Positions 26,612 through 34,859 of a stretch of 64,000 bases of DNA are shown here, piece after piece. Under the pieces are notes generated by a model. The model made no database searches, was not told where the DNA came from, and was given only the letters and a program-made list of their open reading frames with translations. The stretch comes from Seonamhaeicola sp. (lineage in GTDB: Bacteria; Bacteroidota; Bacteroidia; Flavobacteriales; Flavobacteriaceae): assembly GCF_028281565.1 (NCBI RefSeq), contig NZ_JANQJQ010000048.1, positions 186,001 through 250,000 on the forward strand, in the 5' to 3' direction. Numbering within the stretch: position 1 is the first letter of the stretch; each line of letters opens with the position of its first letter. The translations under genes were made by a program, and so were the position numbers.

Positions 26612-28459
26612 ATGCCGCGGTCATTAGTTTATACCTTTATAATAATCATTTGCTCAGGTCTCACCTATGCGCAGTCTAAAAGTGATTCACTTCTGTTGCG
26701 ACTAGAATCGGCCTCAGATAAAAACGACTACTATCACATTCTGGACACCTTGTCAAAAGAGATGGTAAGAAGTAACCATCCCCAACAAATAACATATCTA
26801 AAGGAATTTGTTGAATTGGCTCTGAAGAAAGAAGCTTTTGATGCCGCAGCAAGCAGATCCCGGTTTATTATACAATGGTATATCTATAGGGGTGAAAACA
26901 AAAAGGCTTTTGCTCTTATAGATAGTATGCTGGCCTATAAGCCAAAATTTACCAAGCCTAATTCTGAAGCCCATCTCCTATTAAAACGCGGTGGGGTCTA
27001 TTTTGCCGAGTTTGATTATGTTTCAGCCATTAAGGATTATAAAGCTTCCATCCCTTTGTTTCTTAAATCGAAGGATTCCATTTATATGGCCGACGCTTAT
27101 TTTTTTACAGGACAAGCGGCCTTAAATGCCAATCGTTTTGTAGACGCCGTATTGAATTATGAAAAGGCATACGAGCTTTACAGTATATTAAATGATTTTT
27201 CATACACGGTTCATGTAGGTGCGAATCTGGTTGAACTATATTACAGAAATGGGCTGGAAGAGGAAGCTACAAAAAAAAGAGAGGGGCTCATTGCACTCTG
27301 TGTGGAGCGGGAATCGTTTGGTTTATTGGTGACATTATACAATAATTATGCAGTTTACCTGCTAAGGCATAAACAATACCCTGAAAGTTATAAGGCCTTA
27401 GAGCTTTCCAGGGAAGCAAAGGAGCACTCTGGGGATGATATCAATGAACATTATGGCAAGATTAATGACCTGATTGAACTGGAGAGTCTATATTGCCTGT
27501 ATTACCTCAGGCAAAATAATTTGGAAGTCGCAAAACAGTATTTGGATAAGGCCGTATTGTTAGAAAGCCAATTAGGCAATAAAAATGCAAAAATGTATTT
27601 GAGCTATTTCAAAGCCTTATATTATAAGAAAGTAGGCGATTTTGATAAGGCCCTGGAGATAGCGATGGCCTATAAAAATCAGGTAACCAATAATAGGTTT
27701 AGCTATAATTCCATTGAAATAGAAAAACTTTTAGGGGAGCTCTACAGGTCTTTTAATGACTTTAAAAAAGCCGATGAACAAATGCAGCTTTATACGCGGC
27801 TTAAAGATTCAATATACAACGTGTCTGCTGCCAACTTACTAGCGTATCATCAAGCGCGTTTTGATACCAGGCAAAAAGAAAAAACCATGCAAGAGTTAAA
27901 GAATGATAATGTAGTTATCAGTGAGAGAAATAAATTACTCTGGATACTATTCTTTTCACTTACCGGTCTTGCCATAGCGGTAATATTGTACATTAAATTA
28001 AAAAACAAGCGTATATGTAAGAAATTAAACAGTATTATTAATCAAAATCAAAATATGTTTACGTTTCAGTTATTTAAAAAAGCTGAAGAACAAAAAGTAC
28101 TGTCCGAAGAATTGCAAAAACTAAAGAACTCCTTAGATAAAAATGCAGTGGATAATGAAATCAAACACATGGAAAACCTACTGTCATCAAAAATTTTAAC
28201 CCATAGTGATTGGGAGTGCTTTAAACACAGGTTTACATTGGCCTACCCCCATTTTTTCATCAAGTTGAAATCTAAAAATTATCATTTCACAAATTCTGAA
28301 GAACGCTTGCTTGCCTTAGAGCATTTAAAACTTAGTAATGAAGAAATAGCTAATATGCTGGGGATTTCTGTGCGCAGTGTTATTACCAGCCGGTATCGCT
28401 TGCGCAAGAAGATCGCTGTTCCCAAAAAACTTTCCGTATTGGAGTATTTAGATGTTTAG
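26612..28459 (+). CDS. TPR-containing, membrane-anchored HTH transcriptional regulator (615 aa)
   Basis: A signal peptide (to about residue 22, CSGLTYAQS) leads into a periplasmic array of tetratricopeptide-like helices (about 30-430). One membrane segment lies at about 442-463 (LLWILFFSLTGLAIAVILYI), followed by a cytoplasmic helical linker and a C-terminal LuxR/FixJ-like helix-turn-helix (about 565-605: LKLSNEEIANMLGISVRSVI). This architecture is common in Bacteroidota one-component regulators that sense outside the inner membrane, but the signal is unknown. It is flanked on both sides by tandem GTATAC sites, suggesting autoregulation and control of the downstream non-coding stretch. It could also govern the thioredoxin-ApbE-DUF3570 genes just upstream. 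Confidence 0.82.
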   Translation: MPRSLVYTFIIIICSGLTYAQSKSDSLLLRLESASDKNDYYHILDTLSKEMVRSNHPQQITYLKEFVELALKKEAFDAAASRSRFIIQWYIYRGENKKAFALIDSMLAYKPKFTKPNSEAHLLLKRGGVYFAEFDYVSAIKDYKASIPLFLKSKDSIYMADAYFFTGQAALNANRFVDAVLNYEKAYELYSILNDFSYTVHVGANLVELYYRNGLEEEATKKREGLIALCVERESFGLLVTLYNNYAVYLLRHKQYPESYKALELSREAKEHSGDDINEHYGKINDLIELESLYCLYYLRQNNLEVAKQYLDKAVLLESQLGNKNAKMYLSYFKALYYKKVGDFDKALEIAMAYKNQVTNNRFSYNSIEIEKLLGELYRSFNDFKKADEQMQLYTRLKDSIYNVSAANLLAYHQARFDTRQKEKTMQELKNDNVVISERNKLLWILFFSLTGLAIAVILYIKLKNKRICKKLNSIINQNQNMFTFQLFKKAEEQKVLSEELQKLKNSLDKNAVDNEIKHMENLLSSKILTHSDWECFKHRFTLAYPHFFIKLKSKNYHFTNSEERLLALEHLKLSNEEIANMLGISVRSVITSRYRLRKKIAVPKKLSVLEYLDV

Positions 28460-28465
28460 AAGTGG

Positions 28466-28489
28466 TTTTGTACACTTTTTTGTATACCC
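28466..28489. promoter_or_regulatory. Tandem 12-bp GTATAC-type repeat (site 2)
   Basis: TTTTGTACACTT (28466-28477) followed directly by TTTTGTATACCC (28478-28489). The cores GTACAC and GTATAC are 12 bp apart, as at site 1. It begins 6 bp after the regulator stop and precedes the ORF-free stretch that ends in the terminator at 28664-28696. Confidence 0.6.
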
Positions 28490-28663
28490 TTTTTAAAAGT
28501 GTTTTACCTGAATTACCAGTACTTTTATTTAAGATAAAGATATTCACGGAACTTATATGGTCTTTTTGAAAAAGCAAAAAGCACACCTTATTACCTGATT
28601 TAATAGTAAAACTGATAATAAATATTAATGGGTTAAGCGGTTAGCTATCAGTTTTTAGTAAAA

Positions 28664-28696
28664 GGCTACCTGATTTTTAACGGGTAGCTTTTTTTT
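28664..28696 (+). terminator. Rho-independent terminator
   Basis: GCTACC (28665-28670) and GGTAGC (28683-28688) form a perfect 6-bp stem with a 12-nt loop, followed by eight T. It could end the regulator mRNA or a short RNA that begins after tandem site 2. Confidence 0.75.
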
Positions 28697-28877
28697 ATTA
28701 AATCTCAAAGAAAACGACTTCAAGTTCTTATATATAGAACTGTTTAAAAGTGTGTTCTGTTGTTGGATGTTTTTCGGTTAATCTTCAACTCATATGGTTC
28801 CTGCTTGACACTTTATATATAAGTTGACTGCTTAACAACCGGGATTAATTCAAAAGTGCTAAGATTGTTAATTCCAA

Positions 28878-28908
28878 AAATCTCCCGAAATATTCCGGGA
28901 GATTTTTT
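28878..28908 (+). terminator. Rho-independent terminator
   Basis: TCTCCCG (28881-28887) and CGGGAGA (28896-28902) pair perfectly, extended by flanking A-T pairs, and are followed by a T-run. No protein gene lies between the previous terminator and this one, so a short RNA ending here is plausible. Confidence 0.75.
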
Positions 28909-28983
28909 ATTAAAGGTTTCGGGAATTAAACAGCCCAATACATGAAGGCTGCATAATAAAAAGCCCGTTTTAATGCCATAGGC

Positions 28984-29007
28984 TTATGTATACTCTTTTG
29001 TATACCA
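28984..29007. promoter_or_regulatory. Tandem 12-bp GTATAC-type repeat (site 3)
   Basis: TTATGTATACTC (28984-28995) followed by TTTTGTATACCA (28996-29007), with the two GTATAC cores again 12 bp apart. It lies 162 bp upstream of the small membrane protein gene at 29169. Confidence 0.6.
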
Positions 29008-29168
29008 ACGCTTTGTTAAAATTCGTACAAATACTAATACCTTAGATCGCATATTTGCCTTAATAATGAGCCATAATATGTCCTGAATAGATGCCGTGAA
29101 ACAGGTTTACTCATATAATTTTATTATACCAATAATATAACACAAGACCTGAAATTAAATTGACTATA

Positions 29169-29348
29169 ATGAAATCCTTCGAACCCATTACCGCCATTAT
29201 TATAGCCTGTATGCTCTACGTTTTGTTTGAAATGCATTTCAAGGGCTTTAAAACTCGAAAGAAAAAAAAGAACAACTATTACATTAAATATTTAAAAGGG
29301 TATTACCAGGCTTATAGAAAGTCGGCGGGGAAACCCAAAGTTTTTTGA
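29169..29348 (+). CDS. Small single-pass membrane protein, unknown function (59 aa)
   Basis: One hydrophobic helix (about residues 6-20, ITAIIIACMLYVLFEM) is followed by a strongly basic, tyrosine-rich tail (TRKKKKNNYYIKYLKGYY). The ATG at 29169 is preferred to a TTG at 29160. No family is recognised. The coding nature rests on the helix-plus-basic-tail pattern and on the free-standing position downstream of tandem site 3, so it is moderately uncertain. Confidence 0.5.
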   Translation: MKSFEPITAIIIACMLYVLFEMHFKGFKTRKKKKNNYYIKYLKGYYQAYRKSAGKPKVF

Positions 29349-29388
29349 GAGGCAATCACTTTATACGATACAAGGTTAGGCATAATAC

Positions 29389-30159
29389 TTATCTTTTAAG
29401 TACTTTAAAAGTTCTAAAGTTATTGTCTGTACTAACTTTCACAAAATAAATCCCTTTATTTAATACGCTTAAGTCAAGTTCATAATCCATACTATTGACA
29501 TTTACACTTATTACGGTCTTCCCTAAAACATTAGTTACCCTAACTTGTTCTATACCTGAACTATGACGGATTTTCAACATATCTCTCACAGGGTTAGGAT
29601 AAACCAAAAATTCACTTGAATCCAAAGCATCATTTTTTGTAGATAATGTAGATGACGACCACGTTACATCATCAAAGTAATAGACATGGCTTCCCGAACC
29701 AACATACGGGTCAAAAAAGAAAACTACTTTCTGCAGCGATTTTGTATTTGCAGCTTCATCACTATAATCAAAAGAAAACTCTTGCCATTGCCCAACCTGA
29801 CTTGCTGCACTACCCCTTGTGGCACTCTGAGTATTACCAGCATTTTCGAGCTTGGAAAGCAGCTCAATAGATCGCGTTGGACTATAAAGTTTTATCTTTA
29901 ATATGTTATTAACAGATAAATCTATGGGAGCACCAAAGTCTATTACTAAAGCGTCCCATTGGTTAGAAGCATCATCTGTATAAGCTCCAATATTAGCACT
30001 TGTATTGATTCCTCCGCTAAAAGCATTTGAAGTGCTACTATAAACACCTGAAACAGTCTGTACCGGTGTACATTCAAAGTTCATCATTACGGGCGCTACA
30101 CAATCTTGTGAAAAAGTTGTGGTTGAGATCAATCCGATAATTAGTAATAATTTTTTCAT
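29389..30159 (-). CDS. T9SS-secreted carbohydrate-binding-like protein (256 aa)
   Basis: A signal peptide (to about residue 17, TTTFSQ) is followed by a beta-sandwich domain at about 20-170 with features of extracellular carbohydrate-binding modules (QWDALVIDFGAPIDLS, VGQWQEFSFDYSDEA, VYYFDDVTW). The C-terminal type A sorting domain (about 185-256) carries FLVYPNPVRD and ends FRTFKVLKR. It is exported by the type IX system and is probably attached to the surface or released. It starts 83 bp after the MFS gene, so it may be the last gene of the mannan operon. No catalytic domain is present. Confidence 0.78.
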   Translation of the reverse strand: MKKLLLIIGLISTTTFSQDCVAPVMMNFECTPVQTVSGVYSSTSNAFSGGINTSANIGAYTDDASNQWDALVIDFGAPIDLSVNNILKIKLYSPTRSIELLSKLENAGNTQSATRGSAASQVGQWQEFSFDYSDEAANTKSLQKVVFFFDPYVGSGSHVYYFDDVTWSSSTLSTKNDALDSSEFLVYPNPVRDMLKIRHSSGIEQVRVTNVLGKTVISVNVNSMDYELDLSVLNKGIYFVKVSTDNNFRTFKVLKR

Positions 30160-30241
30160 AATTAAATTTTTAAACAGTTATACGTAACGATTAAGCAAAA
30201 TTTGAGGATATATTTTGTATTGCCCTAAAAGCCATGAACCA

Positions 30242-31549
30242 TTAATTCAACAGACGCTTACGCGCTTTATTCCCGTACCACCCTATATAAACAAAGCATA
30301 GTAATGGCAGTACATATGAAATGTTTACTTCAGGCACACCAATTATTGAAGTATCCGCAACACCTTTACCACCAATATCTATCATCATGGCCTGTAATTT
30401 TGGCATTAAAGCACCACCAACAATAGCCATTATAAGTCCTGCAGATCCCACCTTGGATTGTTCTTCAGTTAAATCACCCAACGCCATACCGTAAATAGTT
30501 GGAAACATTAAAGACATGCAAAAAGATATACCTACCAAACTATATAAGCCTAACATGCCATGAATTAGAATGGCTCCTGTAGTAAAACCAATTCCCAAAA
30601 GCGCGAAATACAACAACAACCTTCCGGAACTAATAAATCGTAACATATAGGTGCCAACCGCACGTCCTAAAGTAAAAATTACGAAAGCCGCCATTTGGTA
30701 ATAACCTGCAGATACACTATCCATACCAATGGCTTCGGCATATTGATAAATGTATGTCCAACACATTATTAAACAACCGGTATGACATATTTGAGCTAAA
30801 ACACCAAAAACATAGGTTTTGTTTTTACCCAAAGCAGCGAAGGTAGCTCCAATTTTTGGCATGGTTCCCTCATCTTTAGATTGTGGCATTTTGCTGACTA
30901 TAAACAGTACAAAAACAGCCAAAATAACAATGCCTAAAATCACATAAGGATTTCGAATTATCATTAGATCTGATGTCTTTACTAACAGCTTCGATGTTTC
31001 ATCTAAGGCACTAAAATTTTCAATATCATCTGATTGTAAGTTTTTCAAAACGAATTGTTGCGCTACCAACAAGCCTACTATAAGCCCCACAGGGTTAAAT
31101 GCCTGAGCTAAGTTTAATCGCTGGGTGGCTGTCTTCTTTGCTCCCATAGCCAGTATGTATGGATTTGCTGCAGTTTCTAAAAAGGCCAGTCCAAATGTTA
31201 AAATATACAAGCCCAAACAAAAGAACCAAAAGAGCTCTGTAGTAGCTGCCGGATAAAAAAGTAAAGCTCCAATACCATATAATGCCAATCCAATTAAAAT
31301 ACCGGTCTTATAAGAATACTTGCGCATAAACATGGCTGCCGGCAAAGCCATACAAAAATACCCCCCGTAAAAGGCTGTTTGCACCCACGCCGCTTGCGAG
31401 TTAGACAACTCCAATACTTTCTTAAATGCCTGAACCATAGGATCTGTAACAGCATTAGCAAAACCCCATAAAGCAAATAGCGAGGTTACTAAAATAAATG
31501 GCAGCACAAACGATTTTGGAACGACCTGTAAGTCTTTATTTTTTTTCAT
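30242..31549 (-). CDS. FucP-type sugar:H+ symporter, MFS family (435 aa)
   Basis: A 12-helix inner-membrane permease of the FHS/FucP branch of the major facilitator superfamily, annotated in Bacteroidota as sugar MFS transporter. It has the conserved opening FVLPFILVTSLFALWGFANA and the AFLETAANPYI segment. In this context it probably imports a monosaccharide or disaccharide released from mannan; fucose itself is not indicated by any neighbour. It lies 118 bp downstream of the sodium symporter on the same strand. Confidence 0.88.
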   Translation of the reverse strand: MKKNKDLQVVPKSFVLPFILVTSLFALWGFANAVTDPMVQAFKKVLELSNSQAAWVQTAFYGGYFCMALPAAMFMRKYSYKTGILIGLALYGIGALLFYPAATTELFWFFCLGLYILTFGLAFLETAANPYILAMGAKKTATQRLNLAQAFNPVGLIVGLLVAQQFVLKNLQSDDIENFSALDETSKLLVKTSDLMIIRNPYVILGIVILAVFVLFIVSKMPQSKDEGTMPKIGATFAALGKNKTYVFGVLAQICHTGCLIMCWTYIYQYAEAIGMDSVSAGYYQMAAFVIFTLGRAVGTYMLRFISSGRLLLYFALLGIGFTTGAILIHGMLGLYSLVGISFCMSLMFPTIYGMALGDLTEEQSKVGSAGLIMAIVGGALMPKLQAMMIDIGGKGVADTSIIGVPEVNISYVLPLLCFVYIGWYGNKARKRLLN

Positions 31550-31667
31550 TTTCTTTTAAGAAGAAGAACCAGATAAGTAGTATTTTAATCCGGCCCTTCT
31601 TGTGAAACCAGTTCATACCATTGATAATCAACTATTTGAACCTTTCTTAAACAACTAAAACTATTTT

Positions 31668-33314
31668 TTAATAATACAAGGCATACATAACAACACAGCT
31701 CAGTACCAATAATAGTGAAAGCACTCTAAAGTTTTTATACCACACAACACCCTTTAGTGCCTGGGTCTCTTCGCTCCATAGCGCTGTGGTCCATGAATTC
31801 TCCTTGACTTTATTTATATCGGGAAGCTTTGTCAGATAACTGATAATAATATTAACAAGCATACTTAAGATCATAATTATAGGTGCCATGATCAGAAAAT
31901 GTATACCAGGGTTAAATGCAAGGCCATATTTTGCAATCATCATTCCTGCAGCCATGACTAATCCGGACATTAATCCGGCAAAAGCTCCCTGTGAATTAGA
32001 TCGTTTCCAGAATAATCCTAAAAAGAAAGTTCCAACTATAGGGGGTGCCAGATAAGATACTATCTCTTGATAATAGGAAACCAAAGAATCAAATTTTGCA
32101 ATGAATGGTGCCCAAACAACGGCAACAACTAACATTATAGCAGCTGTAACCCGTCCTACCCGAACTAACTTTTTACTATCTGCTTTTGGATTTACCTTCG
32201 AATAAAAATCCATGGTGAATAATGTAGAAACCGAACTAAGTGTGGCACTCAATGTAGAGGTTAGAGCCGATACCATGGCCGCCAAAATAATCCCTATAAG
32301 CCCCACAGGTAAGAGTCGGGTAATTAATCGTGGATAGACTTCATCTGTATTAATACCATAATGTTCTTTTAATTCTAACCCTGCAATCATTTCCGAAGGT
32401 AGATTATCTACTCCAAATAAGTCTATGCCCCTACCTATTAACCCCGGAATTATAAAAATAAATAGTGTTAAAAGGTATAAGAATCCTACTAAAAGGACCC
32501 CTTTACGTCCGTGGTCTATTGATTTAGCGGAAAGCACGCGTTGCACCATAACCTGATTATTCCCCCAGAAGTAAAACCCCAATATGGGAATACCCACAAT
32601 CATACCAAGCCATGGCACAGTGGGATCATCCAGAGGTCTGGTAAGTTTTAACCAAACACCTTCGCTAAATCGATTGTGAAATTCTGTCCAACCTCCTATT
32701 TCATTAAAGGCATATATGGATAATATACAGGACCCCACTATCAATATAATGGCCTGAATCATGTCTGCATTGATGGCTGAAGACAACCCTCCTATAATGG
32801 TATAACTTCCTGCGACCAGAGCCATAATTACAATTATGGTAAATAAATCGGCTGCCGGAAAAATAAGCTTCACAATTAAGGCTCCTGTATATAGGGTGGC
32901 CGCTGCATCCAGAAAAACATTTCCGATAATAGTGATAAACGAAAAATAGGTTCTTGATTTTCTATCAAACCGTCGTTCTAAAAACTCCGGTATGGTATAT
33001 ATTTTTGATTTGATATAGAATGGAAGAAAAAACATTCCAAAAAATACCATAACCAAAATAGACACAATATTGTAGTTAAAAACGGCAATACCACTAATAA
33101 ACCCTTCGCCTGAGTGCCCCATCAAAGTAGAACTGGACACACTGGCAGCAAATAACGACAATCCTACAATGGGCCATTTCATATCACGGCCAGCCAAAAA
33201 ATAAGAGTCTGAATCCTTACTCTTACCATGCTTTAAGGCCCACCAAATAATAAGCGCAAAATAGGCTAGCAGAATTATAATATCGGTAATACTAATGTTT
33301 ACATTGTTTAACAT
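31668..33314 (-). CDS. Sodium:solute symporter (SSS/SGLT family, 548 aa)
   Basis: An inner-membrane Na+-coupled transporter with about 13-14 helices. Family signs are YFLAGRDMKWPIVGLSLFAA near the N-terminus and the GLIGIILAAMVSALTSTLSA segment. The frame is open to 33434 but would then overlap the upstream gene, whose stop is at 33331. The ATG at 33314 (MLNNVNISITD) gives a normal first helix and a 16-bp spacer. In the mannan operon it most likely brings manno-disaccharides or mannose to the cytoplasmic GH130. Confidence 0.9.
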   Translation of the reverse strand: MLNNVNISITDIIILLAYFALIIWWALKHGKSKDSDSYFLAGRDMKWPIVGLSLFAASVSSSTLMGHSGEGFISGIAVFNYNIVSILVMVFFGMFFLPFYIKSKIYTIPEFLERRFDRKSRTYFSFITIIGNVFLDAAATLYTGALIVKLIFPAADLFTIIVIMALVAGSYTIIGGLSSAINADMIQAIILIVGSCILSIYAFNEIGGWTEFHNRFSEGVWLKLTRPLDDPTVPWLGMIVGIPILGFYFWGNNQVMVQRVLSAKSIDHGRKGVLLVGFLYLLTLFIFIIPGLIGRGIDLFGVDNLPSEMIAGLELKEHYGINTDEVYPRLITRLLPVGLIGIILAAMVSALTSTLSATLSSVSTLFTMDFYSKVNPKADSKKLVRVGRVTAAIMLVVAVVWAPFIAKFDSLVSYYQEIVSYLAPPIVGTFFLGLFWKRSNSQGAFAGLMSGLVMAAGMMIAKYGLAFNPGIHFLIMAPIIMILSMLVNIIISYLTKLPDINKVKENSWTTALWSEETQALKGVVWYKNFRVLSLLLVLSCVVMYALYY

Positions 33315-33330
33315 GTATTCTTCAGTTTTA

Positions 33331-34857
33331 TTAAAGGTTAACTGACGTAAATAAAATGAAACTATTGGCTGGCACCTCAATCCTTTCCGGTAATGCAATT
33401 GCTTCTTTAACGGGAACAGGGAAACCATCGGCATCTACAAGTCGCATCTCATTTGTATAAACATATTTTTTAAACTTTAACTCACTACTTAATCCATCCA
33501 TAGAATAGGCTATTTCCTGATCATTTGAGGCGTTATTTATAATGGCAATGGAAACAGCATCTTTTCCGGTTAAACCGGAAACTACACGTAAACCGTCCAC
33601 ATTTGTTTCATCTGTTTTTATAATTTTTGTCCCCTCAGGAAAATATCTACTCATAAGAGCCCAGGGATAAAACCAGGGACGAATATTTTCGTCGTCCGGG
33701 TTATTACAGATTTCCGTACCCAAAATATTCCACATACCCCATCGTTTCAGTTTAGATTTTTCTCCCGTATCACCAACAGTGTGCATGGCATCATCCAAGT
33801 CCCAAACAATGATACCGTCTATACCTACATTTAAACTTTGAATCAGAGCATCGGCCACATCAATGCCATAAAAGAAATCGTAAACAAACATATTGGAATC
33901 GTTTTCACCAGCGTAAGGATCTGCTTTACCGAGCGCTTTGTTTTTTTCTCCTAATGCGCCTTTATATTTTAAACCCAACTCTCCTAAAATAAAGGGCTTT
34001 CCAAAAGGTTCCGTAGCTTTAACCATAGGCCGGTATAACTTTGAGAACTCACCGGACTTGACAATGTCTCCCGATGGATATGAATGGACATCGTAACATG
34101 TTAATACATCCTGAAGTTGGTTAACGGACTCGTATAACCATGTTTCTCCATTCAAGTATTTTGATTTTGGGTTTTCATAACCTTGCACTGTGTCTGGTCC
34201 CGCCACTTGAATATGTTGCCAAAGCCCATTTTCTTTTAAAGACGTTGTAAGCATCTCAACACCTTTTTTCCACTGATCCCAATCACCATCAGTCGAAGCC
34301 CAGTAGCCGTCAGGTTCATTAACAAGGTTATAATATTTAAGGCATGTGTATTTTTTATCTATAATTAAATGCTTTAAATATTTTGTAATCATATCAATCC
34401 ACCGTGGGTCATCGGCTCTGTGTATATTCCCTGCTACACCCCACATCCCGGGGGCGCCCCATTCTCCAAATACAACGGTAATATTATTAGCCTCGCAGTA
34501 ATCTAAAATCTTATAAAGTGATTGTACCTCTTGTGTATTAAAGTCCGTAGTTAAAGTACCATCTTCTGCAACACCGGTAAAATACCTCCAACTGGCCTGA
34601 TCCATTACCCGAATAATATTGGGTCTCATATAATCAAGTCGTTTATAGACCTTATTCCATTTTTCCTGAGTCATTAAATGTCCCCATTCAGCATCATCGG
34701 AATCGGCATGCGGATAGGCCGACCATTGTACGCCTGCTCCAATGATGCTTTCCGAAATAACCGTATCGCTGTAACTTGAAATAGCAATTGGTTTTTTAGT
34801 ATTACATCCTAAAGCAAGAAACATAAGAAGTAATATGGATAGTATTCTATTATTCAT
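33331..34857 (-). CDS. Clan GH-A glycoside hydrolase lipoprotein (508 aa), paralogue of 38548-40068
   Basis: A lipoprotein (LALGC, Cys18) with a (beta/alpha)8 barrel at about 35-400 and a C-terminal beta-sandwich ending in SFILFTSVNL. The likely acid/base is Glu181 (NLVNEPDGYW) and the nucleophile Glu293 (ILGELGLKY), spaced as expected for strands 4 and 7. The acid motif and the C-terminal sandwich recall GH5, GH30 and GH39, but no family can be assigned by eye. It lies between GH130 (2-bp gap) and the SSS gene. Being lipidated, it probably acts outside the inner membrane on mannan or manno-oligosaccharides. Confidence 0.75.
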   Translation of the reverse strand: MNNRILSILLLMFLALGCNTKKPIAISSYSDTVISESIIGAGVQWSAYPHADSDDAEWGHLMTQEKWNKVYKRLDYMRPNIIRVMDQASWRYFTGVAEDGTLTTDFNTQEVQSLYKILDYCEANNITVVFGEWGAPGMWGVAGNIHRADDPRWIDMITKYLKHLIIDKKYTCLKYYNLVNEPDGYWASTDGDWDQWKKGVEMLTTSLKENGLWQHIQVAGPDTVQGYENPKSKYLNGETWLYESVNQLQDVLTCYDVHSYPSGDIVKSGEFSKLYRPMVKATEPFGKPFILGELGLKYKGALGEKNKALGKADPYAGENDSNMFVYDFFYGIDVADALIQSLNVGIDGIIVWDLDDAMHTVGDTGEKSKLKRWGMWNILGTEICNNPDDENIRPWFYPWALMSRYFPEGTKIIKTDETNVDGLRVVSGLTGKDAVSIAIINNASNDQEIAYSMDGLSSELKFKKYVYTNEMRLVDADGFPVPVKEAIALPERIEVPANSFILFTSVNL

Positions 34858-34859
34858 TT

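Larger units (their letters stand above)
28490..28983. other. ORF-free region with two intrinsic terminators; possible small RNA genes
   Basis: About 490 bp contain no convincing reading frame but two good + strand terminators (28664-28696 and 28878-28908). A 17-bp near-palindrome, GTTCTTATATATAGAAC, lies at 28724-28740. The first terminator is about 200 nt downstream of tandem site 2, the second about 190 nt further on. This spacing fits one or two short untranslated transcripts. Read-through ends of the regulator mRNA are the simpler explanation for the first terminator. Confidence 0.4.

Noticed and set aside
26521-29007. GTATAC repeats as ends of an insertion or MITE
   Set aside because: The three copies are all head-to-tail pairs in the same orientation with no inverted-repeat ends, target duplications or transposase remnant between them.
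33315-33434. Longer N-terminus of the sodium symporter
   Set aside because: It would overlap the end of the upstream hydrolase gene by about 100 bp and add a non-hydrophobic stretch before the first helix.
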